A stretch of DNA of 64,000 nt from Chryseobacterium sp. OSA05B (GTDB lineage Bacteria; Bacteroidota; Bacteroidia; Flavobacteriales; Weeksellaceae), in the NCBI RefSeq assembly GCF_019970065.1, contig NZ_JAHXYH010000003.1, forward strand, positions 248,001-312,000, read 5' to 3'. The position numbers were made by a program, and so were the translations under genes. Every line of letters starts with the position of its first letter. Positions within the stretch are counted from its first letter, which is position 1. A model generated the notes under the pieces. That model worked only from the letters and a program-made list of their open reading frames with translations, was not told where the DNA came from and did not search any database. This document shows, piece by piece, positions 16,109 to 24,806 of the stretch.

Positions 16109-16564
16109 TTAATTCAAACGGTCTATTTGTTTGTTGATTTTTATCCAGTTAATACGGTCTGCGACCTGAAGTTCCTTATCAAACTGCTGTTTCCAGTTCT
16201 TTCCCAGTTTTTTCTCAAGACTTTTAAAATATATCCCATTGGAACGGTCGTATTTCCTTTGTAGCCTGGTAATACTGTCGGTGACTTCACATCCGGTTTC
16301 TATCCGTTCATAACATAAATTCCATTTTTTTACCAGACTGTCGATGCCGCCATAGGCTCCTTCCGGAGGAAGTTCTCCCACCCGGATATCCTTCCAGCAA
16401 AGAGGTTCCGTTTTTTGTGTAGTTTTTTTTGCACCATCCGGAGTACAGGAAATGATAGAAAAAGGGATTGCAAATAATATTGCAGGAATACATTTCAAAA
16501 AGTTCCCCCGAGTTTTCAATCTTTTTCTATCGTTATTTGTTGTTGATATATTAAATGTTTCCAT
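16109..16564 (-). CDS. Putative lipoprotein, function unknown
   Basis: 151 aa. A long basic n-region (METFNISTTNNDRKRLKTRG) precedes a hydrophobic stretch (CIPAILFAIPFSIISC), with a possible lipidation cysteine at C40. A mature charged domain follows, with CYERIETGCEV and a helical C-terminus rich in Lys and Trp (LGKNWKQQFDKELQVADRIN). I do not recognise the family. The next gene upstream on the same strand starts 32 nt away, so co-transcription is possible. Confidence 0.6.
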   Translation of the reverse strand: METFNISTTNNDRKRLKTRGNFLKCIPAILFAIPFSIISCTPDGAKKTTQKTEPLCWKDIRVGELPPEGAYGGIDSLVKKWNLCYERIETGCEVTDSITRLQRKYDRSNGIYFKSLEKKLGKNWKQQFDKELQVADRINWIKINKQIDRLN

Positions 16565-16595
16565 AACAGAAATTTAGATCGTTGTACATTATTGA

Positions 16596-16940
16596 TCAGC
16601 TGATAAAATCCAGCAGGCGCTTTTTTGTAATAACCTGATTTCCCTGGAAAAACTCTTTGTCATCCAATCGTGCCAGTGATGCTGTAGATTGTGCGGAAAG
16701 CCAGGTGACAAATAAATCCCGCGTTTCAAAAATTCTCGGAGAATCAAAATCCCCGTCATATACTTCTCCGTATAAAAATTGCTGATCTTCATTTACTTTC
16801 ATGCCCATTCCACAATAATCCCGATGACCGTAGGCCAGAATCTCACCGGTCTGTAGTTGATCTGCAACAAGATTGGCAAGCCTCTCTCCAAACGGACTGG
16901 TGTCCGGATCCGGGGTGTCTGAAAAATGATAATTGCCCAT
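16596..16940 (-). CDS. Hypothetical cytoplasmic protein
   Basis: 114 aa, acidic, soluble, no signal peptide. Visible landmarks are GHRDYCGMGM (about 38-47), EVYDGDFDSPRIFETRDLFVTWLSAQS and FFQGNQVITKKRLLDF. Family not recognised. It is transcribed ahead of the putative lipoprotein on the same strand. Confidence 0.6.
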   Translation of the reverse strand: MGNYHFSDTPDPDTSPFGERLANLVADQLQTGEILAYGHRDYCGMGMKVNEDQQFLYGEVYDGDFDSPRIFETRDLFVTWLSAQSTASLARLDDKEFFQGNQVITKKRLLDFIS

Positions 16941-17086
16941 AAGTTCAAATTATTTTTAAATACCAATAAGGTATCTAAGATAAATCATTCAGGGTTGAAA
17001 TTGATAATTTTAGATAAAAGTTTTTGTGCCTATCCTGTTTTTAAATGATCTTCCAAAACCTGAGTCCTCTGTAGGACTTTAAATAC

Positions 17087-17117
17087 TTTGATAATAGATT
17101 TCAGATGTTTATTTTTG
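17087..17117 (+). promoter_or_regulatory. Consensus Bacteroidota promoter for the alkyladenine glycosylase
   Basis: TTTG (17087-17090), exactly 19 nt, then TATTTTTG (17110-17117): a perfect TTTG-N19-TAnnTTTG. Transcription would begin near 17124, which fixes the start codon at 17133 and excludes in-frame codons further upstream. A small hairpin (AGTCCT/AGGACT, 17063-17078) lies just before it. Confidence 0.75.
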
Positions 17118-17132
17118 TTTAAGTTTAAAACT

Positions 17133-17741
17133 ATGAATTTAAAGCTGCCTCTTTCCTATTACCTGAATCAGGATGTTATTTTTTTGGCCAAAGATCTTTT
17201 GGGAAAAGTACTTTTTACAGAAATAAATGGTGAAATAACGGCAGGTATTATTGTCGAAACCGAAGCCTATTTCGGTGTAGTAGATAAAGCTTCCCATGCT
17301 TACGGAGGCCGCCGTACGGAACGCACTGAAACGCTATACAGTCAAGGTGGTGTTTCCTATGTTTATTTATGCTATGGAATCCATCATCTCTTTAATGTGG
17401 TAACTTCTGTGGATGGCGAGCCGCATGCCGTTTTGGTACGCGCTGTTGAGCCTCTGATTGGGCAGGAAATCATGGAACTCAGAAGAAATATGCCGGCTGA
17501 TAAAGCTGCTATTTCATCCGGTCCCGGTTCAGCAGCTAAGGCTTTAGGAATCGACCGTTCTTTTAACAAAAAAGATCTGACTGAAAATGAAATCTGGATT
17601 GAAGATCATGGGATCAGATATGGTTCCGAAGACATTATTGCAGGACCTCGCATTGGAGTTGCCTATGCACAGGAAGATGCATTGCTGCCTTGGCGGTTTT
17701 ATGTCAGGGGAAATAAATACGTAAGCAAGCCCAGATCCTAG
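17133..17741 (+). CDS. DNA-3-methyladenine glycosylase (AAG/MPG type)
   Basis: 202 aa from the ATG at 17133. This monofunctional glycosylase family excises alkylated purines and hypoxanthine. The active-site motif VETEAYFG supplies the catalytic E44 and the stacking Y46. ASHAYGGR gives H55, and YVYLCYGIHHLFNVV (about 77-91) contains the second intercalating Tyr. C-terminal GPRIGV..A...PWRFYV is typical. It stands alone with its own consensus promoter, about 3 kb from the damage-response block; no copy of that block's 48-bp operator precedes it. Confidence 0.93.
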   Translation: MNLKLPLSYYLNQDVIFLAKDLLGKVLFTEINGEITAGIIVETEAYFGVVDKASHAYGGRRTERTETLYSQGGVSYVYLCYGIHHLFNVVTSVDGEPHAVLVRAVEPLIGQEIMELRRNMPADKAAISSGPGSAAKALGIDRSFNKKDLTENEIWIEDHGIRYGSEDIIAGPRIGVAYAQEDALLPWRFYVRGNKYVSKPRS

Positions 17742-17794
17742 CTCCTCCTTCCCTTTTTTCCACGAAAAGTGACAGAATGGGCAAATAAATTAAC

Positions 17795-19198
17795 CTATAC
17801 CTGCGCCGCTTTCAACATCAGATAATGCAAATCCGTATTTTTAATAAAAGCCGGCAAAAGCTCTCTTCCCGGGCCATAAACCGCGACTTCAACATAATCT
17901 CCCGAATGATCCATACTGATCCAGCCGACAGAATTATGCTTCTTCTGAATATCTGAATAGGCCTTGAATGGCAGTTTTTTATAGTTGTAAAGTCCGGCTT
18001 CCTGCTTTTCCAGCCCTGAATAAAAGCTGAGCAAATGTTTGGCTTCGTCATCGGCAAGGCTTATTGCATTGGTTTCATAGATCCAGTCTTTCATTTTCTG
18101 AAGATTAAAATCCGGATGGATAGCATTCAGAATATATTCATTGGTGTATTGATAATTGGAGATGCTGTTAAAGTTTTTCGTGGCATCAGCACCGTAGATG
18201 GTTCCCGGATTGGCATTCCCGTGGTCTGTAGTGATAATGACGAGAGTATTTTCATCTTTCTCTGCAAAATCAATGGCTGTTTTTACGGCTTCGTCAAAGG
18301 CAAGCTGATCATGAATCAAAGCAGCAATATCATTGGCATGAGCTGCCCAATCTACTTTTCCGCCTTCGATCTGTAATACGAAACCTTCCTTATGATCTTT
18401 CATCTGATCAATGGCTGTTTGCGCCATTTCGGCAAGAGACGGCGTAGTCTGAAGTTCGGAAATATGAGCTCTGTCGATGGAATATGGCAAAGCTCCGGAA
18501 TTGAAGACCCCTAAAATCTTCTTCCCTTTTTCTGTATTTTTAAGATCGGTTTTGTTTTTCAGAACCTGATAACCTTTCTGTTTGTAAAGGGCGTACACAT
18601 CTTTTTGATCTTTCCTTTTTGAAGGGTTAAAAAATTCATCACCGCCGCCCATCATCACATCAAAACCTATTTCAGCATACATTTCCGCAATTTCACTTTC
18701 TGCATTTCTGCTGTCTGAATTCACACAGAAGCCCGCCGGCGTTGCATGGGTAATGGTTACAGTCGTTACACAACCCGTCTTTTTTCCTGCTTTTTTGAAT
18801 TTTTGCCAGATGGGAAGATATTTTTCACCGTTGGCTCCAACATTCAGGACCCCGTTTTTCACCCGGAATCCGCCACCGAAAGAAGAACTGGCTGCAGCCG
18901 AATCCGTCACGACAGAACTGGCTGAAGCCGTATCCATAAGCGCCCGTGAAACTTTATTTTCATGATAGAGATTCATCCAGTTGCCGTTTTTACCCAAGAT
19001 ATTCTGGGAATAAAGATTGGCCATGGCCAAAGTTCCTGAGCTCATTCCGTCACTGACCATGAAAATAATATTCTTTGCCTTTTTCCCGGAATCCGGGATG
19101 TTTTTCCCATTATTAGCAAAGAAATCAACCGGGTTTAAAGTAAGAAGGCCTGACAGTAATGCTGAACCTTTTAAAAATTTACGTCTGTCCATGATCAT
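17795..19198 (-). CDS. Tat-exported alkaline phosphatase
   Basis: 467 aa. The N-terminus MIMDRRKFLKGSALLSGLL is a twin-arginine signal (RRKFLK), implying folded export to the periplasm. The phosphatase core has metal ligand D50 (MVSDGMSSG), nucleophile S100 (VVTDSAAAS), ITHATPAGF, and TTDHGNANPG near the C-terminus. It hydrolyses phosphate monoesters. Translation could begin at 19198 or 19192. The gene is isolated and I see no recognisable Pho box. Confidence 0.93.
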   Translation of the reverse strand: MIMDRRKFLKGSALLSGLLTLNPVDFFANNGKNIPDSGKKAKNIIFMVSDGMSSGTLAMANLYSQNILGKNGNWMNLYHENKVSRALMDTASASSVVTDSAAASSSFGGGFRVKNGVLNVGANGEKYLPIWQKFKKAGKKTGCVTTVTITHATPAGFCVNSDSRNAESEIAEMYAEIGFDVMMGGGDEFFNPSKRKDQKDVYALYKQKGYQVLKNKTDLKNTEKGKKILGVFNSGALPYSIDRAHISELQTTPSLAEMAQTAIDQMKDHKEGFVLQIEGGKVDWAAHANDIAALIHDQLAFDEAVKTAIDFAEKDENTLVIITTDHGNANPGTIYGADATKNFNSISNYQYTNEYILNAIHPDFNLQKMKDWIYETNAISLADDEAKHLLSFYSGLEKQEAGLYNYKKLPFKAYSDIQKKHNSVGWISMDHSGDYVEVAVYGPGRELLPAFIKNTDLHYLMLKAAQV

Positions 19199-19278
19199 AC
19201 AATTTCGTAGAGAAAGTTAGAAAACTATTTTATTTATTGAATCAACGTTGCGTTAATTAATTATGAATTTTGAATTAA

Positions 19279-19315
19279 GGCTGGAAGCTGGAAGAGGGAG
19301 GATGGAAGTTATTGT
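19279..19315 (+). repeat. Dispersed repeat, GGAAGCTGGAAGA family, best copy
   Basis: GGCTGGAAGCTGGAAGAGGG then AGGATGGAAGTTATTG. It is the fullest copy of the family and lies between the alkaline phosphatase start and the MerC-like stop. Confidence 0.65.
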
Positions 19316-19384
19316 TGAGCGATAATTTTAACAGTTTTCCGGTAATTAGAATCCTGTCCCTTTTAATTTCCTTATATCCAAAAT

Positions 19385-19723
19385 CTAGTGTTTATGATTT
19401 TTAAAATTAATAATATGACCTGCAATTAATCCTGCTGCACCTGCATAAATCAAAGGGATATGAACTTCAAAGATAAAATCGGCCAAAACGGAAACAGAGA
19501 TCAGAACAATGGAAGCCCAGAACAACAGTTTCAGCCATCGGCTGGTCATACGTCTGGTCACTCTGTAAACTACTACGGCACCAATAACAAGGAAAGCCAG
19601 ATCGATATAAGGATTGTGCGATATTCCCAGGGGAATGATCATTAACAAAGGAAAAGCAATACAATGAATAAGACACAGAACTGCCGCAGAAATTCCAACT
19701 GCATCAAGAATTTTCGATTTCAT
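19385..19723 (-). CDS. MerC-domain membrane protein
   Basis: 112 aa with four predicted membrane segments. The first carries CLIHC (C17 and C21), the pair characteristic of MerC-family metal transporters; the motif continues AFPLLMIIP. In Bacteroidota such small MerC-like proteins usually occur outside mercury operons and are thought to handle metals, perhaps zinc. Here there is no merR, merA or merT. The promoter contains a 13-bp palindrome over its -33 region, pointing to metalloregulator repression. Confidence 0.82.
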   Translation of the reverse strand: MKSKILDAVGISAAVLCLIHCIAFPLLMIIPLGISHNPYIDLAFLVIGAVVVYRVTRRMTSRWLKLLFWASIVLISVSVLADFIFEVHIPLIYAGAAGLIAGHIINFKNHKH

Positions 19724-19762
19724 AAACTAAAGGGATTTAAATTTCTTATTGTAATTCTATGG

Positions 19763-19802
19763 CAAAAGTAGAGATAAAAACTAAATAACGCAACTTTGTT
19801 GC
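19763..19802 (-). promoter_or_regulatory. merC-like promoter with overlapping palindromic operator
   Basis: On the minus strand the -7 element TACTTTTG (19770-19763) lies 20 nt from TTG (19793-19791). The TTG is inside the perfect palindrome GCAAC-TTT-GTTGC (19790-19802). A repressor bound there would block the -33 element. The sequence resembles Fur/Zur-family operators; that identity is inference. Confidence 0.6.
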
Positions 19803-19885
19803 AATTAATAATCAAAACAAATTAGCCCTATCCGGTTGAAACACTGCTTTTATCTTGCCATTAGTCTTGTTTGAACCCAATAAAA

Positions 19886-20413
19886 ATGCTAATTTTATTT
19901 TCACAAAAGAAAACACCCAATATGCCCACCGAAGCTTCCCATAAGCTGATTCCGATGACGGATTTTGTCATCGAGTATTACTCCAACGAAGGATACGCCG
20001 ATCTTCAGACCTTGAGCCTGATGAAAAACTATGCCCAATTTCTGAGAAAACCTTTAACGCTTGGAATGTTTGTTCCTGTAGATGCACAAGGAAATGCACT
20101 GAAAGAACCGAAAAATTATACCGCATGGAAATCCCTTGAACATAATGACGGGAAAAGAAATAATGCAACCGGATTTGAAGAGAATATTCAATACCAGAAG
20201 GCAGAGCAAAACTGTGTGTTTGAGGGCTTTACCGTAGCCTACAACGGATATTCTGTGGTAAGGATTGAAGCTTCCTATAACCCAAGTATTGAACTGTCCT
20301 TCAATAAAAGCGATCTGATGTCACCTGCATTTCCGGATGTGGAATCGCTTACTGTTTTCGATACTATTTTCCTGACGGCTAAAGCTTTAAAGACGATCGG
20401 GATCAAAAAATAA
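19886..20413 (+). CDS. Conserved-looking hypothetical protein
   Basis: 175 aa from the ATG at 19886 (an ATG at 19922 is also possible). It is soluble with no signal peptide. Visible segments: IPMTDFVIEYYSNEGYADLQTLSLMKNYAQFL, KPLTLGMFVPVDAQGN, and a C-terminal AFPDVESLTVFDTIFLTAKALK. I do not recognise the family. It is convergent with the Nudix gene, with 4 nt between stops. Confidence 0.65.
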   Translation: MLILFSQKKTPNMPTEASHKLIPMTDFVIEYYSNEGYADLQTLSLMKNYAQFLRKPLTLGMFVPVDAQGNALKEPKNYTAWKSLEHNDGKRNNATGFEENIQYQKAEQNCVFEGFTVAYNGYSVVRIEASYNPSIELSFNKSDLMSPAFPDVESLTVFDTIFLTAKALKTIGIKK

Positions 20414-20417
20414 AACC

Positions 20418-20882
20418 CTACTCTTTTTCCTTTAGTATTTTTTCCAGTTCCGTGATAAAGCCGGCCTGTGCTATATTGATCCTTTTTTGCGCTTCTGCTG
20501 ATTCAAACCATTCCCATTGGTCGACTTCCGGAATTTCAATCATTGCAGAGGATCTTGGAGGCCATTCTATTTCTACGGTATTGCTGTAAAGTCCTGAGGT
20601 TTCAATGTCTTTTTCTAACGCCCAGGCATAGACTGTTTTCCCGCCTTTCTGCTTAACAGGCTGCAACGGAATGAACTCTCCTTCCACGGATTGACCGGTT
20701 TCTTCTTTAAATTCAATAAGTGCACGTTCGAGTGGATCTTCATCGGGTGAGATTTCACCTTTCGGGATAGACCAGGCTCCTTCATCCTTATGCTTCCAAA
20801 AAGGACCTCCGGGATGCACCAGAAAGTAATATAAATGATTCTGATCTCTTTTAAACAATAAAATACCCGCACTTGTTTTCAT
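20418..20882 (-). CDS. Nudix hydrolase
   Basis: 154 aa. The Nudix box spans residues 42-63 (GEISPDEDPLER, then ALIEFKEETG); the metal-binding EExG end is intact, but the usual Arg of the REUxEE core is Ile (I56). An upstream AWSIPKGE and downstream EWPPRSSAMIEIPEVDQWEWF resemble the bis(5'-nucleosyl)-tetraphosphatase-like branch. It hydrolyses a nucleoside diphosphate linked to another moiety; the substrate is unknown. It is preceded by an AraC regulator on the same strand. Confidence 0.88.
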   Translation of the reverse strand: MKTSAGILLFKRDQNHLYYFLVHPGGPFWKHKDEGAWSIPKGEISPDEDPLERALIEFKEETGQSVEGEFIPLQPVKQKGGKTVYAWALEKDIETSGLYSNTVEIEWPPRSSAMIEIPEVDQWEWFESAEAQKRINIAQAGFITELEKILKEKE

Positions 20883-20921
20883 TGTCTTAAAGATACATTA
20901 TTTTAGAAGAAAAACTACTGA

Positions 20922-21773
20922 TCAGACAGGTTTACCGCTTTTCCTGAATGCGGATGGAGCCGTATTTGTATAGCTTTTAAAGATTTTATTAAAATGACTG
21001 GCATCATTAAATCCAAGCTGATCTGCAATTTCATTAATATTATAATTGCTTTGTTTCAGAAGCTTTTCTGCCGCTTTTATTTTATGCTGCATGACATGCT
21101 GCTGTACGGAAAATCCAGTCTGCTTTTTAATGTAGATACTGATATAATTGGGTGAAAGCATGAATTCCCGCGCCAAATGCTCAAGCTTCATCTTGTCCGG
21201 ATTCATTGCATTTACATTGATATAATACAGAATTCTTTCCGCCTGATTCAACCCCTGCGCAATTTGTTCCAAACCACCGCTGTTCATCGTATTCCTGATG
21301 AGAATAGTCATCATCGCTGAAAAAAGATCTGCGCACGTTTCTTTATGGTACAGATTTTTGTCCGTGAATTCATGGAGAAGGATTCGGGCAAGCTGCAAAA
21401 TGTGTTCTCTGTCGGCCTTATTTTTAATCGCTGATTCATACACGAAAGAACGGTCTTCCATCAGCATTTGAACAACCTTGCTCAGTTCTTTTTTCTTATC
21501 GGTCTGCAGACTTTCCCAGATATGTTGCTCTGTGAACTTTATATAAATGAATGTGGTTTTGTTTTTTATAGAAAATTCGTGCGCATCACTCGGCCGAAGC
21601 AGAAAAACATCCCCTTTTTTATAGGTAAAAGTAACGCCGTTCAGATGATGTATTCCTTTGCCGCTTTCAATAACGATCAGTTCGTAGAAATTATGGTTGT
21701 GGTATTCAATGTCCCAAACCTCTTTCTCAATACTGAATACATTAAAAGAACTGAAATTCACAATACGTTTCAT
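20922..21773 (-). CDS. AraC-family transcriptional regulator (cupin + HTH)
   Basis: 283 aa. The N-terminal cupin sensor has YHNHNFYELIVIESGKGIHH (about 24-43). The C-terminal double helix-turn-helix runs LAREFMLSPNYISIYIKKQT and IADQLGFNDASHFNKIFKSY (about 195-275). It is divergent from a polysaccharide-deacetylase lipoprotein gene, its likely target, with 88 nt between the starts. A minus-strand TAAATTTG (21797-21790) lies upstream of its ATG and is a plausible -7 element. Confidence 0.88.
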   Translation of the reverse strand: MKRIVNFSSFNVFSIEKEVWDIEYHNHNFYELIVIESGKGIHHLNGVTFTYKKGDVFLLRPSDAHEFSIKNKTTFIYIKFTEQHIWESLQTDKKKELSKVVQMLMEDRSFVYESAIKNKADREHILQLARILLHEFTDKNLYHKETCADLFSAMMTILIRNTMNSGGLEQIAQGLNQAERILYYINVNAMNPDKMKLEHLAREFMLSPNYISIYIKKQTGFSVQQHVMQHKIKAAEKLLKQSNYNINEIADQLGFNDASHFNKIFKSYTNTAPSAFRKSGKPV

Positions 21774-21861
21774 GAAACATGGATTTTTACAAATTTAGCA
21801 TAAATTATTACAATAGAGATTATTCGTTTTTTGAACAATTTTGCGGAATAAACCATTAAAA

Positions 21862-22839
21862 ATGAAATATTTAAAACAATCCGCCTTAGTTATTGCTTCC
21901 GCGATATTCATGGTTTCCTGCTTTGATCAAAATAAAAAAGATCGGGCGGAATCATCTGCTAAAACGGAAACAGCTTCTAAAAAACACTGGCCAAACGGTG
22001 CTCAGCTCGTTATTTCAGTATCCATGCAGTTTGAAACGGGTGGACAACCCGAAGGGGCAGAAAGTCCGTTCAGCGGAACTCCCCTTCCCAAAGGACAACC
22101 CGATCTGCCAGCAGAAAGCTGGTACCGGTACGGAGCCAATGAAGGAATCTACCGCATGCTGGATCTCTGGAAAAAGTATGACATTAAAGTAACTTCCCAC
22201 GTTGTAGGAACCGCCGCTGAAAAATACCCCGATATTGCAAAAGCGATTGCCGCCGGAGGACATGAAATCGCAGCCCACGGAATTGCCTGGGACAACCAAT
22301 GGAATAAAAACTATGCTGATGAACTTCGTTTTGTAAAAGATGGCGTAGATGCAGTGGAAAAAATTACCGGACAAAAAGCAGTAGGCTATAATTGTAACTG
22401 GCTCCGAAGAAGTCCGAATACCTTAAAAGTCCTGCAGGAACTGGGTTTTCTTTATCACATTGATGACCTAAGCCGTGATGAGCCTTTTATCACCAAAGTA
22501 AGTGGAAAAAACTTTGTTGTGATGCCTTACACGCTCCGAAATAATGATATTGTCAATATGGAAGGAAAAAACTGGAGTCCGGATCAGTTTCTTAACCAGC
22601 TAAAATTTGAATTTGACCGTTTGTATGAAGAAGGAGCTTCAAAGAGAAGAATGATGAGCATCAGTTTTCACGACAGAATTGGCGGAACACCTGCAATGGT
22701 CCATGCAATGGAAGAATTCATTAAATATACCAAGGAAAAGCAAGGCGTTGTTTTTATGCGTAAAGACGATATCGCAAAAATGGTGGTCACTGATCCGCAA
22801 ACTCCCGTGGACAATAGTGAGGAGAAATATAATAACTAG
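21862..22839 (+). CDS. Polysaccharide deacetylase (NodB/PuuE-like) lipoprotein
   Basis: 325 aa from the ATG at 21862. The lipoprotein signal ends FMVSC (C20). The NodB-type TIM-barrel follows, with GGHEIAAHGIAWDNQW (about 132-147), IDDLSRDEPF and SISFHDRIGG. The layout, including ESWYRYGANEGIYRMLDLW, is closest to PuuE/allantoinase-like deacetylases, which act on N-acyl or cyclic amide substrates. It is divergent from the AraC regulator and upstream of a DoxX gene. Substrate unknown. Confidence 0.85.
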   Translation: MKYLKQSALVIASAIFMVSCFDQNKKDRAESSAKTETASKKHWPNGAQLVISVSMQFETGGQPEGAESPFSGTPLPKGQPDLPAESWYRYGANEGIYRMLDLWKKYDIKVTSHVVGTAAEKYPDIAKAIAAGGHEIAAHGIAWDNQWNKNYADELRFVKDGVDAVEKITGQKAVGYNCNWLRRSPNTLKVLQELGFLYHIDDLSRDEPFITKVSGKNFVVMPYTLRNNDIVNMEGKNWSPDQFLNQLKFEFDRLYEEGASKRRMMSISFHDRIGGTPAMVHAMEEFIKYTKEKQGVVFMRKDDIAKMVVTDPQTPVDNSEEKYNN

Positions 22840-22840
22840 G

Positions 22841-23002
22841 AAGGTTTGGGAGTATGAAGATGGAATATTGAGGTTCTGAAAGACGATCATGGTCTGACAG
22901 ACCTTTGATAGAGATTATTTACGTTTAATCATTTGAAATACAAATATTAAATAATAAGACAAGTAGTGACTTTCGGCTTGTACAAACTTCCCTCTTCCAT
23001 CT
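22841..23002. repeat. Facing pair of degenerate GGAAG-family repeat copies
   Basis: A weak forward copy after the deacetylase stop (AAGGTTTGGGAGTATGAAGA then TGGAATATTGAGG, 22841-22873) and a reverse copy (ACAAACTTCCCTCTTCCATC, 22982-23001) 18 nt before the DoxX start. Confidence 0.45.
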
Positions 23003-23019
23003 AAAAAAAATGAAACATT

Positions 23020-23406
23020 ATGAATAAAAATATAGCCTATTTCCTGTTGCGTGCATCCATGGGTATAAATCTTTTGGGGCACGGTTTAGCCAGAATCCCT
23101 AAACTCTCTGTTTTTGCAGAAGGAATGACGAAAAGTTTTGAAAAAAGCTGGCTGCCACCGCCGCTTGTGCATCTGTTCAGTACAACTCTACCCTTCCTTG
23201 AATTTCTGATTGGGGCAATGCTTATCCTTGGTTTTAAGACCCGGATCGCCAATTGTGCAGGAGCCGTGCTCATCATTGCGCTGCTTTTCGGAAGCAGTAC
23301 CATTGAAAACTGGGAAGCTATGGGAATACAGATGATTTATGCCTTATTCTTCTATATTCTGATCAGCAGACTGGAAGATAACCGCTATGCTTTAGATCGA
23401 AAATAA
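23020..23406 (+). CDS. DoxX-family membrane protein
   Basis: 128 aa with four membrane segments, starting NIAYFLLRASMGINLLGHGLARIPK and containing PFLEFLIGAMLILGFKTR, typical of DoxX/DoxD-like proteins. Relatives are small quinone- or thiol-linked membrane subunits with poorly known roles. It follows the deacetylase gene in the same direction after 180 nt and is followed by a terminator, so it may be the last gene of that unit. Confidence 0.85.
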   Translation: MNKNIAYFLLRASMGINLLGHGLARIPKLSVFAEGMTKSFEKSWLPPPLVHLFSTTLPFLEFLIGAMLILGFKTRIANCAGAVLIIALLFGSSTIENWEAMGIQMIYALFFYILISRLEDNRYALDRK

Positions 23407-23417
23407 AGGTTTAAATA

Positions 23418-23460
23418 AAAAGGGGCAGATATTCATTTCTGTCCCTTCCATTTTTTTATT
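23418..23460 (+). terminator. Terminator after the DoxX gene
   Basis: Stem AAGGGGCAGA/TCTGTCCCTT (with one G-U pair) around an 8-nt loop, followed by CCATTTTTTTATT. Confidence 0.7.
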
Positions 23461-23620
23461 TATTCGGATTTAAAGCACTGTTATTTAGTGATTTAAAGAC
23501 TTGTTGAAAATATAAAATAACCTGTCTAATTTTAAGTGATAAAACAATATAGGTACCACATTTTAATCTTTTAACCTATAAAGGCATAGAATGTGTATTA
23601 AATTAAGCAAATAACATTAA

Positions 23621-23800
<180 letters not shown>

Positions 23801-23890
23801 TCTATTATTGTAATCCTTAAAAATAACAGTAAACGGCAGGAAATAGCTTTTAATCAGATCATTGGAAACTGAAAATTATATCATTACATT

Positions 23891-24433
23891 TTATAAATTC
23901 ACAGATTCCCACTTGCTTCTGGTAATTTCATAAATGAAATTGATCTGGGGACTTTCTCCAAAATAGGCTATTTCCTGCTCTGCTGTTTTCTCCCCGCCAA
24001 TACGGCCTACCGCAATCTGAGAGCGGATGTTATGCGCGCCTACATGAAATCCCACCTTGGAAACAAATTGTAAAATATAACTCATCATCAGCGATTTCAC
24101 CGAAGGATTGATCCCTGTTCCCCAATAATCTCTTGTGAAAAAAGTATAACCGATGAATATAATGTCTTCCTCTTCATGATAATCATAGAAACGGGTACTT
24201 CCGATGATCGTATTGGTCTCTTTATCTATAATTTTAAAAGCTCCCTTGCTTACCATTGCCCCTTCAAAGAACTTGTCAAATTCTTCTTTTTTCCAGCGGT
24301 TTTTCTGCGGATGCTGTTCCCATATTTTGGGATCGGAAGCTAAGGCGTACAGCACTTCGAAATCTTCTTTCTTCAAAGGCATAAGACGCACTTTTTCATT
24401 TTCTAAAATAGGTTGAATATTGAAATTCATCAT
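23891..24433 (-). CDS. GNAT-family N-acetyltransferase
   Basis: 180 aa. RimJ/RimL-like layout: ENEKVRLMPLKKEDFEVLYALASDP at the N-terminus, IIGSTRFYDYHEEEDIIFIGYTFF (strands 4-5) and the acetyl-CoA region around YWGTGINPSVKSLMMSYIL. The canonical Q/RxxGxG/A loop is altered (YWGTGINP). The acceptor substrate is unknown. It is expressed from a well-matched promoter 26-55 nt upstream. Confidence 0.85.
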   Translation of the reverse strand: MMNFNIQPILENEKVRLMPLKKEDFEVLYALASDPKIWEQHPQKNRWKKEEFDKFFEGAMVSKGAFKIIDKETNTIIGSTRFYDYHEEEDIIFIGYTFFTRDYWGTGINPSVKSLMMSYILQFVSKVGFHVGAHNIRSQIAVGRIGGEKTAEQEIAYFGESPQINFIYEITRSKWESVNL

Positions 24434-24806
24434 ATAAATTTTACGGGTTTAACTTGTACAAAATTAAACCAGTATTGGAGGTCACAAATAGTCCATTATG
24501 AATAAAATGAATAGACCAATTTAAGACCAATTGCAAAACTTGAGATGCAGATTTTTGCGTCCTAATCTGTTATACCATTATAATCTGCTAAAAAAATTCA
24601 AACCATTAAGATTGTGTTAAGCTTTTAAGAATATTAGGTTTTAGCTTCGCTTCAAGACGTATAGCTTATCTTAACTAACCTTACATTCTTCATTGATTTT
24701 AATGTTTAAAAAGTGTGAAATGAGAATCTGTTCCTTCAGCTAAATCTGTGAGAATGCATCAATACAAAAATTCTACAAAGGTTTTAAGACTGGGCCTAAT
24801 TTTATT
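24434..24806. other. Gene-free region with promoter and degenerate repeat
   Basis: Its right half (24598-24730) is related base for base to 60804-60950 (shared stretches AACCATTAAG, TTTTAAGAATAT, CTTAAC.AACCTTAC, TTTTAATGTTT, AAGTGT..., ATGAGAATCTG). No coding potential seen. The left end holds the GNAT promoter. Confidence 0.6.
24459..24488 (-). promoter_or_regulatory. Promoter of the GNAT gene
   Basis: On the minus strand TTTG (24488-24485), 18 nt, TAATTTTG (24466-24459). The predicted start near 24452 gives a leader of about 18 nt. Confidence 0.6.

Noticed and set aside
19385..19723. Mercury-resistance operon
   Set aside because: Only a MerC-like gene is present, with no merR, merA, merP or merT; MerC-like proteins occur alone in many Bacteroidota.
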